A stretch of DNA of 64,000 bases, taken from Pseudonocardia oroxyli. Lineage in GTDB: Bacteria > Actinomycetota > Actinomycetes > Mycobacteriales > Pseudonocardiaceae. The notes under the pieces are model-generated. The model did not search any database, was not told where the DNA came from, and was given only the letters and a program-made list of their open reading frames with translations. Shown piece after piece: positions 7,480 through 15,710 of the stretch. The stretch is from contig NZ_FNBE01000013.1 of assembly GCF_900102195.1 (NCBI RefSeq), positions 62,001 through 126,000 on the forward strand, written 5' to 3'. Position numbers and translations under genes: made by a program. Positions within the stretch are counted from its first letter, which is position 1; the number at the start of each line of letters is the position of its first letter.

Positions 7480-8256
7480 TCAGACCCCTTCCCCGAGCAC
7501 GATCGCGGCCTCCTCGGCCGAGTGCTGGCCGGGGCCGAGGTACACCTCCTGCACCTTCGGATCGGCCTGCACCTCGGCGACCGTGCCCTCGGAGAGCACC
7601 TTCCCGGCGTGCAGCACCGTCACCGACTTGGCGAAGGACCGCATGAAGTCCATGTCGTGCTCGACGACGACCACCGTGCGGTCCACGCAGATCCGCCGCA
7701 GCAGCCTGCCGGTCTCGTCCTTCTCCTCGGCGCTCATCCCGGCGACCGGCTCGTCGAGCATGAGCAGCCGCGCGTCCTGCACCAGCAGCATGCCGATCTC
7801 CAGCCACTGCTTCTGGCCGTGCGCGAGGATGCCCGCCTTGGTGTCCCGCAGGTCCGCCAGCCCCACGGTCTCCATCGCCTCGGTCACGGCCTCCGGGACC
7901 CCCGACCGCTTGCGCAGCAACGTCCACGGCGAGCGGCCCGCCCCCGCCGCGATGTCGAGGTTCTGCAGCACGCTGAGCTCCTCGAACACCGTCGCGGTCT
8001 GGAACGTGCGGCCCACGCCCCTGCGGGCGATCTGGTGCACCTTGCGACCGAGCAGGTCCTCGCCCGCGAACTCGGCGCGCCCGGTGGCCGAGACCAGCCC
8101 GGACACGGCGTCGATCAGGGTGGTCTTGCCCGCGCCGTTGGGGCCGATCAGGAAGCGGAGGTCGCCCTGCAGCACGGTCAGGTCCACGCCGTCGACGGCC
8201 ACGAACCCGTCGAAGCTCACCGTCAGCCCGGACAGCTCCAGGTAGTCCTTGTTCAC
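7480..8256 (-). CDS. urtD: Urea ABC transporter ATP-binding subunit UrtD
   Basis: 258 aa with Walker A (GPNGAGKTTLIDAVSG), a UrtD-type signature LAHGQKQWLEIGM replacing LSGGQ, Walker B (LLMLDEPVAGM) and VVEHDMDFMRSFA. It pairs with UrtE on the cytoplasmic face. Its GTG start at 8256 overlaps the stop of the last of four tandem mini-ORFs (GTGA), so its translation is probably coupled to them rather than directly to urtC. Confidence 0.94.
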   Translation of the reverse strand: MNKDYLELSGLTVSFDGFVAVDGVDLTVLQGDLRFLIGPNGAGKTTLIDAVSGLVSATGRAEFAGEDLLGRKVHQIARRGVGRTFQTATVFEELSVLQNLDIAAGAGRSPWTLLRKRSGVPEAVTEAMETVGLADLRDTKAGILAHGQKQWLEIGMLLVQDARLLMLDEPVAGMSAEEKDETGRLLRRICVDRTVVVVEHDMDFMRSFAKSVTVLHAGKVLSEGTVAEVQADPKVQEVYLGPGQHSAEEAAIVLGEGV

Positions 8257-8294
8257 GCCGCCTCCGTGGGACTGAGTGCGTCGGCGGGGTTCAC
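8253..8294 (-). CDS. urt junction mini-ORF 4 (13 aa)
   Basis: GTG at 8294 reads MNPADALSPTEAA and stops at a TGA that overlaps the urtD GTG start (GTGA). It is the last link of the relay leading into urtD. Too short for an enzyme; the plausible role is translational coupling. Coding status is inferred from the conserved frame and overlaps only. Confidence 0.5.
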   Translation of the reverse strand: MNPADALSPTEAA

Positions 8295-8332
8295 GCCGCC
8301 TCCGAGGGACTGAATGCGTCGGCGGGGTTCAC
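8291..8332 (-). CDS. urt junction mini-ORF 3 (13 aa)
   Basis: GTG at 8332 reads MNPADAFSPSEAA and stops in the GTGA that starts mini-ORF 4. It differs from its neighbours only at the Leu/Phe and Ala/Ser/Thr positions. Confidence 0.5.
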   Translation of the reverse strand: MNPADAFSPSEAA

Positions 8333-8370
8333 GCCGCCTCCGCGGGACTGAATGCGTCGGCGGGGTTCAC
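8329..8370 (-). CDS. urt junction mini-ORF 2 (13 aa)
   Basis: GTG at 8370 reads MNPADAFSPAEAA and stops in the GTGA that starts mini-ORF 3. Same 38-bp unit architecture as its neighbours. Confidence 0.5.
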   Translation of the reverse strand: MNPADAFSPAEAA

Positions 8371-8447
8371 GCCGCCTCCGCGGGACTGAGTGCGTCGGCG
8401 GGGTTCACGCCGCCTCCGCGGGAGTGAGTGGGTCGGCGGGGTTTCAC
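8367..8447 (-). CDS. urt junction mini-ORF 1 (26 aa, frameshifted first unit)
   Basis: GTG at 8447 overlaps the urtC stop (GTGA). One extra T in this first unit shifts the frame, so it reads MKPRRPTHSRGGG and runs straight into the second unit's VNPADALSPAEAA before stopping in the GTGA of mini-ORF 2. Without the extra base the first unit would read MNPADPLTPAEAA, the same peptide as the others. Confidence 0.45.
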   Translation of the reverse strand: MKPRRPTHSRGGGVNPADALSPAEAA

Positions 8448-9562
8448 GTCGTCCGCCCTTCCGCGGGAGCGAGGACCTCGGCGGGCGCAGGCTCCGGATC
8501 CGCCCCGGCAGTCGGGTCGGCGGTGTCCGAACGGCGGCGCCGCCACGAGACCAGCGACGCCAGACCCCCCGGCAGGAAAGCGACGACCAGCATGAACAGC
8601 AGCCCCTGGGCGTAGGTCCAGCCGGAGGGGAACTGCTCGGAGAGGGTGGTCTCGGCCCAGGCCACGGCGATGGCGCCGAGCACCGGCCCGGCGAGCGTGG
8701 TCCGCCCGCCGATGGCGACGCCGATCAGCAGGCCGATGGACGGGACGACGCCCACGTCGTTGGGCGAGATGATCCCGACGATGGGCACGAACAGCGCCCC
8801 GCCGATGCCCGCCATCATCCCCGCGACGGCGAACGCGACGGTCTTGATCGTCGCCGGGTCGTAGCCGAGGAACCGGACCCGCTCCTCGGCGTCCCGGCAG
8901 GCGACGAGCAGCTCCCCGAAGCGGCTGACCATGAGCCGCCACGCCACGAACACCATGAGAAGCAGCACGCCCGCGGCGATGAAGTAGAGCATCTGCCGGT
9001 TCGCCGGGTCCCGCAGCGAGAACCCGAAGAAGCCCTTGAAGTTGTTGAGACCGGTGGAGCCGCCGGTGGCGGTCGGGTTGCCGATGAGCAGGATCGCGAA
9101 GGCTGCCGCGAGGGCCTGGGAGAGGATCGCGAAGTAGGCCCCCCGGACCCGCCGCCGGAAGGTGGCGAGACCGAGCAGGGTGGCGAGCAGCGTCGGCAGC
9201 ACGAGGATCGCGACGATCGTGACCGCGCCCGAGCGGAAGGGCTCCCACCAGCCCGGCACGCCGTCCGACGAGATCAGCGCCATGAAGTCCGGGACGCCGC
9301 CGGGCCCCGCGTCGGCGAGCTTGAGGTGCATCGCCATGAGGTAGGCGCCGATGCCGAAGAACACGCCCTGGCCCAGGGTCAGCATGCCGCCGCGGCCCCA
9401 GGCGAGCCCGATCCCGACCGCGACCATCGCGTAGCAGAGGTACTTGCCGAGCAGACCCAACCGGAACGTGGTGAGCAGGGCGGGGGCGACGGCGAACAGC
9501 AGGACGGCCGCGACCAGGAACCCGATCCCGACGGCGTACCGGCTGCGCAGCAGCGCTGTCAT
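8444..9562 (-). CDS. urtC: Urea ABC transporter permease UrtC
   Basis: 372 aa, LivM-type permease with about ten hydrophobic segments and the loop FLGYDPATIKTVAFAVAGMM, which contacts the ATPases. It forms the membrane channel with UrtB. The ATG at 9562 overlaps the stop of a 13-aa mini-ORF (ATGA) and the gene ends in a GTGA that opens the next mini-ORF chain. Confidence 0.94.
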   Translation of the reverse strand: MTALLRSRYAVGIGFLVAAVLLFAVAPALLTTFRLGLLGKYLCYAMVAVGIGLAWGRGGMLTLGQGVFFGIGAYLMAMHLKLADAGPGGVPDFMALISSDGVPGWWEPFRSGAVTIVAILVLPTLLATLLGLATFRRRVRGAYFAILSQALAAAFAILLIGNPTATGGSTGLNNFKGFFGFSLRDPANRQMLYFIAAGVLLLMVFVAWRLMVSRFGELLVACRDAEERVRFLGYDPATIKTVAFAVAGMMAGIGGALFVPIVGIISPNDVGVVPSIGLLIGVAIGGRTTLAGPVLGAIAVAWAETTLSEQFPSGWTYAQGLLFMLVVAFLPGGLASLVSWRRRRSDTADPTAGADPEPAPAEVLAPAEGRTT

Positions 9563-9600
9563 GATGCCGCCTCCGCGGGAAGAAGTACGTCGGCGGTCAC
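9559..9600 (-). CDS. urtB-urtC junction mini-ORF (13 aa)
   Basis: GTG at 9600 overlaps the urtB stop (GTGA), reads MTADVLLPAEAAS, and stops in an ATGA that starts urtC. The peptide shares the AD..LPAEAA pattern with the four mini-ORFs between urtC and urtD, and the DNA matches their repeat unit, so the two junctions have a common origin. Confidence 0.5.
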   Translation of the reverse strand: MTADVLLPAEAAS

Positions 9601-10481
9601 ACGAGGCTCCTCGTCCGGACCTGGAAGATCCCCTGCGGGCGGAACTGGAGGAACGCCACGACCAGGGCGAACACGATGACCTTGGCGATGGACGCGGACG
9701 TGGAGTACTCGATCCAGGACTGCGCGACGCCGAGCACGAAGGCCGCGATCACGGCGCCCTTGATCTGCCCGATGCCGCCGATGATCACGACGAGGAAGGC
9801 GTCCACGATGTAGCTCGTCCCGAGGTTGGACGAGATGGAGCCCATCAGCGTGAGCGCCACCCCGGCGACGCCCGCCAGCCCGGAGCCGAGGAAGAAGGTC
9901 AGCATGTCCGTGCGGCGGGTGGAGATGCCGGCGGACTCGGCGAGCTGGCGGTTCTGCACGGTGGCGCGGATCCGGCGGCCCAGCGGGGTCAGCTTCAGCA
10001 GCAGGGTCACGGCCACGACCGCGACGATGGCCAGGACCAGGATGAACAGCCGCGAGCGCGGGAAGGAGAACCCGAGGATCTCCACCGGCCCGGACAGCCA
10101 CCCCGGCGCCGGGACGTCGACGCCCGCGGTGCCGAACAGGTCGCGGGCGAGCTGCTGCAGGATCAGCGAGACACCCCAGGTGACCAGCAGCGTGTCCAGC
10201 GGCCGGTGGTACATGCGGCGCAGCAGCGTGACCTCGAGGAGCACCCCGAGCAGGCCGCCGACGACGAAGCTGACGGGGAGCGAGACCAGCAGGGACAACC
10301 CGGCGTCGCCGAGCACCTGCTGGCACACGTAGGCGGTGTAGGCGCCGGCCATCATGAACTCGCCGTGCGCCATGTTGATCACGCCCATCTGCCCGAAGGT
10401 CAGGGCGAGGCCGAGCGCGGCGAGCAGCAGGATCGAACCGACGGAGAGCCCGTTGAAGACCTGGGTGACGAGGATGTCCAC
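9597..10481 (-). CDS. urtB: Urea ABC transporter permease UrtB
   Basis: 294 aa, LivH-type permease with multiple membrane spans, GQMGVINMAHGEFMMAGAYT near the N-terminus and TPLGRRIRATVQNRQLAES in the cytoplasmic coupling loop, both diagnostic of UrtB. The GTG at 10481 has AAGGA 8 nt upstream. It is separated from urtA by 105 bp containing a strong hairpin. Confidence 0.94.
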   Translation of the reverse strand: MDILVTQVFNGLSVGSILLLAALGLALTFGQMGVINMAHGEFMMAGAYTAYVCQQVLGDAGLSLLVSLPVSFVVGGLLGVLLEVTLLRRMYHRPLDTLLVTWGVSLILQQLARDLFGTAGVDVPAPGWLSGPVEILGFSFPRSRLFILVLAIVAVVAVTLLLKLTPLGRRIRATVQNRQLAESAGISTRRTDMLTFFLGSGLAGVAGVALTLMGSISSNLGTSYIVDAFLVVIIGGIGQIKGAVIAAFVLGVAQSWIEYSTSASIAKVIVFALVVAFLQFRPQGIFQVRTRSLV

Positions 10482-10508
10482 AGGGGAAGTCCTTCCGCCC
10501 GGGGACCC

Positions 10509-10580
10509 GCACTGTGGAGCCACAATGCACCCGGGAGAGGCCCCGAAAGCGCAGTGTGGAGCCACACTGCGCTTTCGGGG
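10509..10580. terminator. Hairpin pair between urtA and urtB
   Basis: A perfect 19-bp inverted repeat (arms 10541-10559 and 10562-10580) with a 2-nt AG centre begins 6 bp after the urtA stop. A shorter copy of its core (10509-10528, GCACTGTGGAGCCACAATGC) follows. Inside an operon this would act as a partial terminator or an mRNA 3' stabiliser, favouring the binding protein over the membrane subunits. Confidence 0.7.
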
Positions 10581-10586
10581 GTGCGA

Positions 10587-11840
10587 TCAGCCGGAGAGCG
10601 AGCCCGCCCAGGGGTACGTCTTGAGGTAGGGGTCCGGCTCGATCGGGGCGCCGCTGGACCACTCGGTGTAGATCAGGCCGTCGGGCCCGATCTTGCCGAT
10701 GAGCGCGGTCTTGGCGATGTGGTGGTTGTCGCCGTTCACCGTGACCTTGCCCTCGGGGGCGTCGAAGCTGACGCCGCCCGCCGCGGCCTGCACGTCCGGC
10801 ACCGCGAAGGAGTTGGCCTTCTCCACCATGCCCTTCCAGAGGAACAGCGAGGTGTACGCCGCCTCCATCGGGTCCGAGGTGACCTTCGTGGCGCCGTAGG
10901 TGGTCTTGAACTCCTCCACGAACTTCTTGTTCTCGGGGGAGTCGATGGTCTGGTAGTAGTTCCACGCGACGGGCTGGCCGACGATGTTGTCGACGCCGAT
11001 CCCGCCGACCTCCTCCTCGGCGATCGACACCGACAGGACCGGCATGGTCTGCGGGGTCAGGCCGAGGTTGCGGTACTCCTTGAAGAACGCGACGTTCGAG
11101 TCGCCGTTGAGCGTGTTGAAGACCGCGCCGGCGCCGGCGTCCCGGACCTTCGCGACGATCGTCGAGAAGTCCGTGTGGCCGAGCGGGGCGTACTCCTCAC
11201 CCTTGATCTCGATGCCGTTGGCCGCCGCGTACGCCTTGATGATCTTGTTGGCGGTCTGCGGGAAGACGTAGTCCGAGCCCACCAGGAACAGGCTGGTCAC
11301 GCCCTGCTCCTTGAGGTAGTCCAGGGCCGGGACGATCTGCTGGTTGGTCGTGGCGCCGGTGTAGAAGATGTTCTTCGACGACTCCAGGCCCTCGTACTGG
11401 ACCGGGTAGAACAGCAGCGCGTCGTTCGACTCGAAGACCGGCAGCATCGCCTTGCGGCTGGACGAGGTCCACCCGCCGAAGACCGCCGCCACGCAGTCGC
11501 TCTGGATCAGCTTCGTGGCCTTCTCGGCGAAGATCGTGGGTTCCGAGGCACCGTCCTCGGCGACCACGCTCAGCTGCTTGCCCAGGACGCCGCCGCTCGC
11601 GTTGATCTGGTCGGCGGCCATCTTCAGGCTGTCGTAGACCGTGTTCTCGCTGATCGCCATCGTCCCCGAACGGGAGTTCAGGAAGCCGATCTTCACGCTG
11701 TCGCCGCTGGTGTCCACGCAGGACTCGGCGGCGGCCCCGCCCCCCGCGTCGTCGACCCGGGATCCGCAGGCTGTCAAGGCGAGGCCGAGGGAGAGGAACG
11801 CGGCGGTCAGCAGGGACCGCCGCGCGCGCTGTGAGCTCAT
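10587..11840 (-). CDS. urtA: Urea ABC transporter substrate-binding lipoprotein UrtA
   Basis: 417 aa. Signal peptide with lipobox LTAC at about residues 22-25, so it is anchored outside the membrane. The mature part is an Amt/Liv-type periplasmic-binding fold ([48 protein letters not shown]) matching urea-binding UrtA proteins. It delivers urea to UrtBC. First gene of the urt operon; no urease genes are in the window. Confidence 0.95.
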   Translation of the reverse strand: MSSQRARRSLLTAAFLSLGLALTACGSRVDDAGGGAAAESCVDTSGDSVKIGFLNSRSGTMAISENTVYDSLKMAADQINASGGVLGKQLSVVAEDGASEPTIFAEKATKLIQSDCVAAVFGGWTSSSRKAMLPVFESNDALLFYPVQYEGLESSKNIFYTGATTNQQIVPALDYLKEQGVTSLFLVGSDYVFPQTANKIIKAYAAANGIEIKGEEYAPLGHTDFSTIVAKVRDAGAGAVFNTLNGDSNVAFFKEYRNLGLTPQTMPVLSVSIAEEEVGGIGVDNIVGQPVAWNYYQTIDSPENKKFVEEFKTTYGATKVTSDPMEAAYTSLFLWKGMVEKANSFAVPDVQAAAGGVSFDAPEGKVTVNGDNHHIAKTALIGKIGPDGLIYTEWSSGAPIEPDPYLKTYPWAGSLSG

Positions 11841-11860
11841 GGGGCGGGACGCTACGAATG

Positions 11861-11977
11861 GGGTGTTTCGGACGGCGTAGTGCCGCGGTTGCCTCGCCGT
11901 TGCCCAGCGCTGGGCCGCACGGGTGAAGATCGACTGAAGCGTGTCACGCGAATGACGACGAAGTGAACGAAACACCC
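11861..11977. promoter_or_regulatory. urtA upstream region with inverted GAAAC elements
   Basis: GGGTGTTTCG at 11861-11870 is repeated inverted as CGAAACACCC at 11968-11977, flanking the urtA leader. GAAAC half-sites are part of the actinobacterial GlnR box (GTnAC-n6-GAAAC), and urea uptake genes are often nitrogen-controlled, but the GTnAC half is not well matched here. Treat GlnR control as a hypothesis. Confidence 0.25.
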
Positions 11978-12021
11978 ATACGGGCTAGCGCTCTACTCCG
12001 GGACGTCAACGCGTTATCGGA

Positions 12022-12864
12022 TCATCCGGACCGCAGGGAGTGGCGGTTGTCACTCGACTCGGTGCGGGGCTCCGGGACCCGCGGGGCGGGGCGGGGCGGG
12101 GTGTCGAAGAGGTCGGCGGTGCCGGGGGTGGCGGTCCAGACCGGGCGCGCGGTCTCGCCCTCCGCGCGGGGCGCGACGGGGAGGACGCCGGTCTCGGCCT
12201 GCTCGTCCGGCGCGTCGGCGGTCGCCTCGTCGCGCGGCGCGTCGGTCGGTGCTCCGGTCGGCTCGGTGAGGGGCTCCGCGAGCCCCTTCAGCTGCGCGCC
12301 GAGGAGGTCGTGCACGCGGGCGAGCTCGGTGCGGACGGCCGCCCGCAGGCCGCGCAGCTCGGCGCCGCTGCGCTCGACCCGGGCCCGGACCGCGGCGTGC
12401 TCGGCCCGGCCCGCGGCCGCGGCGGCGCGCTCGGCGTCCGCGTCCGCCCGGGCGGCGGCGGCGTCCGCGTGCGCGCGTTCCATCAGGTCGGCGGCCTCGC
12501 GGGTGGCGGCGGCCCGGAGCTCGGCGACCTCGCGCATGCCCGCCTCGAGGATCGCGTCGACGTCTCGCTGCGCGGCGGCCCGCAGCTCGGCGGCCTCCCG
12601 CTCGGCGAGCCGGACGACCTTCTCGGCGCGGAACCCGAAGCTCTGCGGGGCCACGGGCAGGCCCTCGGCGGCGGTGCCGGCGCGCAGGACCCGGAGGTCC
12701 TCGGCCATGGCGGCGGCGTGCTGCTCGGCCATCCGACGGCCGTTCTCCGCCACCTGGGCGCGCCGCTCCAGCTCACGGACCAGCGCGTCGACCTGGTCGC
12801 GGGCGTAGCCGCGCCGGACGACCTCGAAGGCGCCGGACTGCTCGGCGGGGGGATCGGTGGCCAC
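12022..12864 (-). CDS. DivIVA-like coiled-coil protein
   Basis: 280 aa. The N-terminal [20 protein letters not shown] is a DivIVA-domain-like start, followed by about 150 residues of Ala/Glu/Arg-rich coiled coil (for example [19 protein letters not shown]) and a Pro/Thr-rich disordered tail. Probably a cytoplasmic scaffold linked to polar growth or the envelope, but it is not the essential Wag31 itself: the membrane-insertion loop is not evident. Divergent from the PLP-enzyme gene. Confidence 0.75.
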   Translation of the reverse strand: MATDPPAEQSGAFEVVRRGYARDQVDALVRELERRAQVAENGRRMAEQHAAAMAEDLRVLRAGTAAEGLPVAPQSFGFRAEKVVRLAEREAAELRAAAQRDVDAILEAGMREVAELRAAATREAADLMERAHADAAAARADADAERAAAAAGRAEHAAVRARVERSGAELRGLRAAVRTELARVHDLLGAQLKGLAEPLTEPTGAPTDAPRDEATADAPDEQAETGVLPVAPRAEGETARPVWTATPGTADLFDTPPRPAPRVPEPRTESSDNRHSLRSG

Positions 12865-12937
12865 GACTCCCGAGTGTGACGGGCCGGTTGCGCGAACACC
12901 ACCCGGGGTGCGTCAGCGCACCCCGTATCGTCGGCGA

Positions 12938-13996
12938 GTGGACCGCGAGTGGGTGGACGAGGCCGTACGGCGGGTCGAGGCGGACGCGAACCGCTCGGCG
13001 GACACTCATCTCCACGTGCTGCCGATGCCCGCCGACTGGGGGATCGACGTCTATCTCAAGGACGAGTCGGTACACCCGACCGGCAGCCTCAAGCACCGGC
13101 TGGCCCGGTCGCTGTTCCTGCACGCCCTCGTCAGCGGCCGGATCGGGCCGGACACCACCGTCGTCGAGGCGAGCTCGGGCTCGACTGCGGTGTCCGAGGC
13201 CTACTTCGCGCAGCTGATCGGCGTGCCGTTCGTCGCCGTGATGCCCCGCTCGACGAGCCCGAACAAGGTCGCGCTGATCGAGCGGTACGGCGGTCGGTGC
13301 CACTTCGTGGAGCACGGCGGTGAGGTCTACGCCCAGGCCGAGCGGCTCGCGGCGGAGACCGGCGGGCACTACCTGGACCAGTTCACCCACGCCGAGCGGG
13401 CCACGGACTGGCGGGGCAACAACAACATCGCCGAGTCGATCATCGCGCAGCTTGCGCAGGAGCGGCACCCGGTGCCCGAGTGGATCGTGGTCGGGGCGGG
13501 CACCGGCGGCACCTCGGCCACGATCGGGCGGTACCTGCGGTACCGGCGGCTGCCCACCCGGCTCGCCGTCGTCGACCCGGAGAACTCGGCGTTCCTGCCG
13601 GGGTGGGCGAGCCGCGACCCGGACCACGTCACGGGCCTGCCGAGCCGGATCGAGGGGATCGGACGGCCGCGGATCGAGCCCAGCTTCGTCCCCGGCGTCA
13701 TCGACCTGATGCTGCCCGTGCCGGACGCGGCGAGCATCGCCGCCGTCCGCCACCTGCACGCCCACACCGGCCGGTTCGCGGGCGGCTCGACGGGCACGAA
13801 CCTCTGGGGCGTCTACACCCTGGTCGCGCGCATGCGGGCCGAGGGGATCCGGGGGAGCGTCGTCACCCTGCTGTGCGACGGCGGCGAGCGGTACCGCCAC
13901 AGCTACTACGACGACGCCTGGGTCGCCGCCCAGGGCCTCGACCTCGCCCCGCACACGGAGGGGATCGAGCGCTTCTACGCCGACGGCGTGTTCTAG
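12938..13996 (+). CDS. PLP-dependent cysteine synthase-family enzyme (Cds1-like)
   Basis: 352 aa, fold type II PLP enzyme. PTGSLKHR holds the likely Schiff-base lysine, [13 protein letters not shown] binds the substrate carboxylate, and [15 protein letters not shown] the phosphate. It resembles the mycobacterial L-cysteine desulfhydrase Cds1 more than CysK, so the reaction may be cysteine to pyruvate, H2S and ammonia; cysteine synthase activity is the alternative. The GTG at 12938 is chosen because family members begin near DREWVDEAV. Its TAG stop lies within the arm of the palindrome at 13993-14031. Confidence 0.8.
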   Translation: MDREWVDEAVRRVEADANRSADTHLHVLPMPADWGIDVYLKDESVHPTGSLKHRLARSLFLHALVSGRIGPDTTVVEASSGSTAVSEAYFAQLIGVPFVAVMPRSTSPNKVALIERYGGRCHFVEHGGEVYAQAERLAAETGGHYLDQFTHAERATDWRGNNNIAESIIAQLAQERHPVPEWIVVGAGTGGTSATIGRYLRYRRLPTRLAVVDPENSAFLPGWASRDPDHVTGLPSRIEGIGRPRIEPSFVPGVIDLMLPVPDAASIAAVRHLHAHTGRFAGGSTGTNLWGVYTLVARMRAEGIRGSVVTLLCDGGERYRHSYYDDAWVAAQGLDLAPHTEGIERFYADGVF

Positions 13997-14031
13997 TGCC
14001 CCGTCCTGAACGTTTCTGGACGGGGCACTAG
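13993..14031. terminator. Palindromic terminator containing both convergent stop codons
   Basis: A perfect 14-bp inverted repeat (CTAGTGCCCCGTCC at 13993-14006 and its complement at 14018-14031) with an 11-nt loop. The TAG of the PLP-enzyme gene and the TAG of the convergent STAS gene are both supplied by the arms. Confidence 0.85.
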
Positions 14032-14402
14032 CTACTGAGGGCCTCGGTGACCCCGTCCGCCACATCGAACAGGCCGAGCAGGCCGGTGGCCTGCAGGGCG
14101 CGGGTGACGATCCGGGAGCCGCAGACCAGCTTCAGGCTGTGACCGCTGCGGTCCACCTGGTCCTTCGCGGCGACCAGCACGGCCAGCCCGGCGGACCCGA
14201 GGAACGTGACGCCGGAGAGGTCCAGGACGACCAGCGGGGCCGCGGGCAGCCGCGCGTCCAGCTCCGTGCGCAGCAGGGGAGCGGTCAGGGTGTCGATCTC
14301 GCCCCGCACGTGGGCGACCAGCGAGGAACCGTCCCCCGCCTGCTCGAACCGGACGACATCGCTGATCTCGACGCCACCCTCGTCGGCGGGTGTCTCACTC
14401 AT
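14028..14402 (-). CDS. STAS-domain anti-sigma factor antagonist (orphan)
   Basis: 124 aa STAS domain: HVRGEIDTLTAPLLRTEL followed by GVTFLGSAGLAVLVAA, with Ser as the likely phosphosite. Third STAS protein in the window and, like that at 6332, without an adjacent kinase. ATG at 14402. Its stop is embedded in the palindrome shared with the PLP gene. Confidence 0.88.
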   Translation of the reverse strand: MSETPADEGGVEISDVVRFEQAGDGSSLVAHVRGEIDTLTAPLLRTELDARLPAAPLVVLDLSGVTFLGSAGLAVLVAAKDQVDRSGHSLKLVCGSRIVTRALQATGLLGLFDVADGVTEALSS

Positions 14403-14581
14403 GCTGCACCGTGCTCCTCGACATCTTCCGCTCTTCGCCTGCCGTGCGGACTGTCGCCTCAACCGCACGGCAACCCTACGGGTGGCCGCTGCGACCACAC
14501 AACACGGCATGTTTGGGTGCGTGTGACCTGGGGCACCCCGTCGCGTTCCCGCCGACGGAGACGGGTCACCAGGAGGATCCC

Positions 14582-14815
14582 GTGTACCGACGGACTCAGC
14601 GCACCGACGTCGTTCGGCTCGGCCACGTGCTCGCGGGCCTGACCTATCCGGCCGCCAAGTGGCAGCTCGTCGCCCACGCCGACCACTACGGCGCGGACGC
14701 CGTCTCCCGGGCGCAGCTGTGGTCGCTGCCGCCGGGCACGTACGGCGACCTGGCCGCGGTGTGTCAGGCCCTCGGAGTGCTCCCGGCCCGCAGGCCGGTG
14801 CCGCAGGCGCGGTAA
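14582..14815 (+). CDS. DUF2795 small protein
   Basis: 77 aa beginning at GTG with an excellent AGGAGG 5 nt upstream. The sequence (VLAGLTYPAAKWQLVAHAD, then LWSLPPGTYGDLAAV) matches DUF2795, a small actinobacterial domain of unknown function that often occurs near stress genes. Divergent from the STAS gene at 14402. Confidence 0.85.
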   Translation: MYRRTQRTDVVRLGHVLAGLTYPAAKWQLVAHADHYGADAVSRAQLWSLPPGTYGDLAAVCQALGVLPARRPVPQAR

Positions 14816-14942
14816 CGCCGGGCGGCGCGCCCGCGAGGAGGGTGATGCCAGTACCACCTCGACCGGTGTACCAGCCGGTGTCTTCGCGCTGAACAGCACG
14901 CAAGCCTCCCGGCGCACCGGCCTGACTCCCTAGGGTGAGCCG

Positions 14943-15710
14943 GTGACAGAGCCGATGTCGGTGCGAGACCCCGCACTGGTCGTCCGGGGTCTGCGGAAGA
15001 CCTATGAGGCGGGCACCGCCCCGGTGCGTGCGCTGCGCGGTGTCGACCTGACCGTGCGCGCGGGTGAGTTCGTGGCGCTCATGGGGCCCTCGGGGTGCGG
15101 GAAGTCCACGCTGCTGCACCTGCTCGCGGGCCTCGACCGGCCGGATGAGGGCACGATCGCGCTGGACGGCACCCGGATCGAGGACCTCGCCCCGCAGCGG
15201 CTCGCCCGGCTGCGCCGCCGCAGCGTGGGGCTGGTGTTCCAGTTCTTCCACCTGATCGAGCACATGTCCGCGCTGGAGAACGTGGCGCTGGCCGCGCTCG
15301 TGGCCGGGGCCAGGCCGCAGGAGGCGACGGCCCGGGCGCGGGACCTGCTGGACCAGCTGGGTCTGCTGGACAAGGCCCGGGAGCTGCCCGCGGCCCTGTC
15401 CGGCGGACAGCGCCAGCGGGTCGCGATCGCCCGGGCGCTGGCCAACCGGCCCACGCTGCTGCTGGCGGACGAGCCCACCGGCGCGCTGGACTCCGACGGC
15501 GCCGCCGAGGTGCTGGACCTGTTCCGGCGCCTGCACGCCCTCGGCCAGACGATCCTCATGGTCACCCACAGCCGCGAGGTCGCGGACGGCGCGCAGCGGC
15601 TGGTCCGCATGCGGGACGGCCGGATCCTGCTCGACGGCGAGGTGACCTCGGGCTCCATCGAGGTCCCGGCGGAGCTGCGGGCCGCGAGCGGTCCGTGGGC
15701 GCGGCCGTGA
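14943..15710 (+). CDS. ABC transporter ATP-binding protein (LolD/MacB type)
   Basis: 255 aa with Walker A (GPSGCGKSTLLHLLAG), Q-loop (VFQFFHLIEHMSALENV), signature LSGGQRQRVAIARAL, Walker B (LLLADEPTGALD) and His-switch VTHS. This is the mechanotransmission-type ATPase that works with FtsX-like permeases, here the two encoded by the same operon. Its TGA overlaps the kinase start (GTGA). Confidence 0.94.
   Translation: MTEPMSVRDPALVVRGLRKTYEAGTAPVRALRGVDLTVRAGEFVALMGPSGCGKSTLLHLLAGLDRPDEGTIALDGTRIEDLAPQRLARLRRRSVGLVFQFFHLIEHMSALENVALAALVAGARPQEATARARDLLDQLGLLDKARELPAALSGGQRQRVAIARALANRPTLLLADEPTGALDSDGAAEVLDLFRRLHALGQTILMVTHSREVADGAQRLVRMRDGRILLDGEVTSGSIEVPAELRAASGPWARP

Larger units (their letters stand above)
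8251..8447 (-). repeat. Five tandem 38/39-bp repeats between urtC and urtD
   Basis: The element GTTCAC recurs at 8251, 8289, 8327, 8365 and 8403 (period exactly 38 bp), with a final 39-bp unit ending at 8447. Units differ at only a few bases. In the direction of transcription each unit reads GTGAAC, about 20 nt, then GCGGAGGCGGC and the next GTGAAC, so each carries a Shine-Dalgarno-like GGAGG and a GTG start. A single related unit occupies the urtB-urtC junction at 9563-9596. No unique spacers are present, so this is not CRISPR. Confidence 0.95.

Noticed and set aside
8251-8447. CRISPR-like array (regular 38-bp repeats)
   Set aside because: Repeats are head-to-tail with no unique spacers, lie within an operon and are in a coding-relay arrangement.
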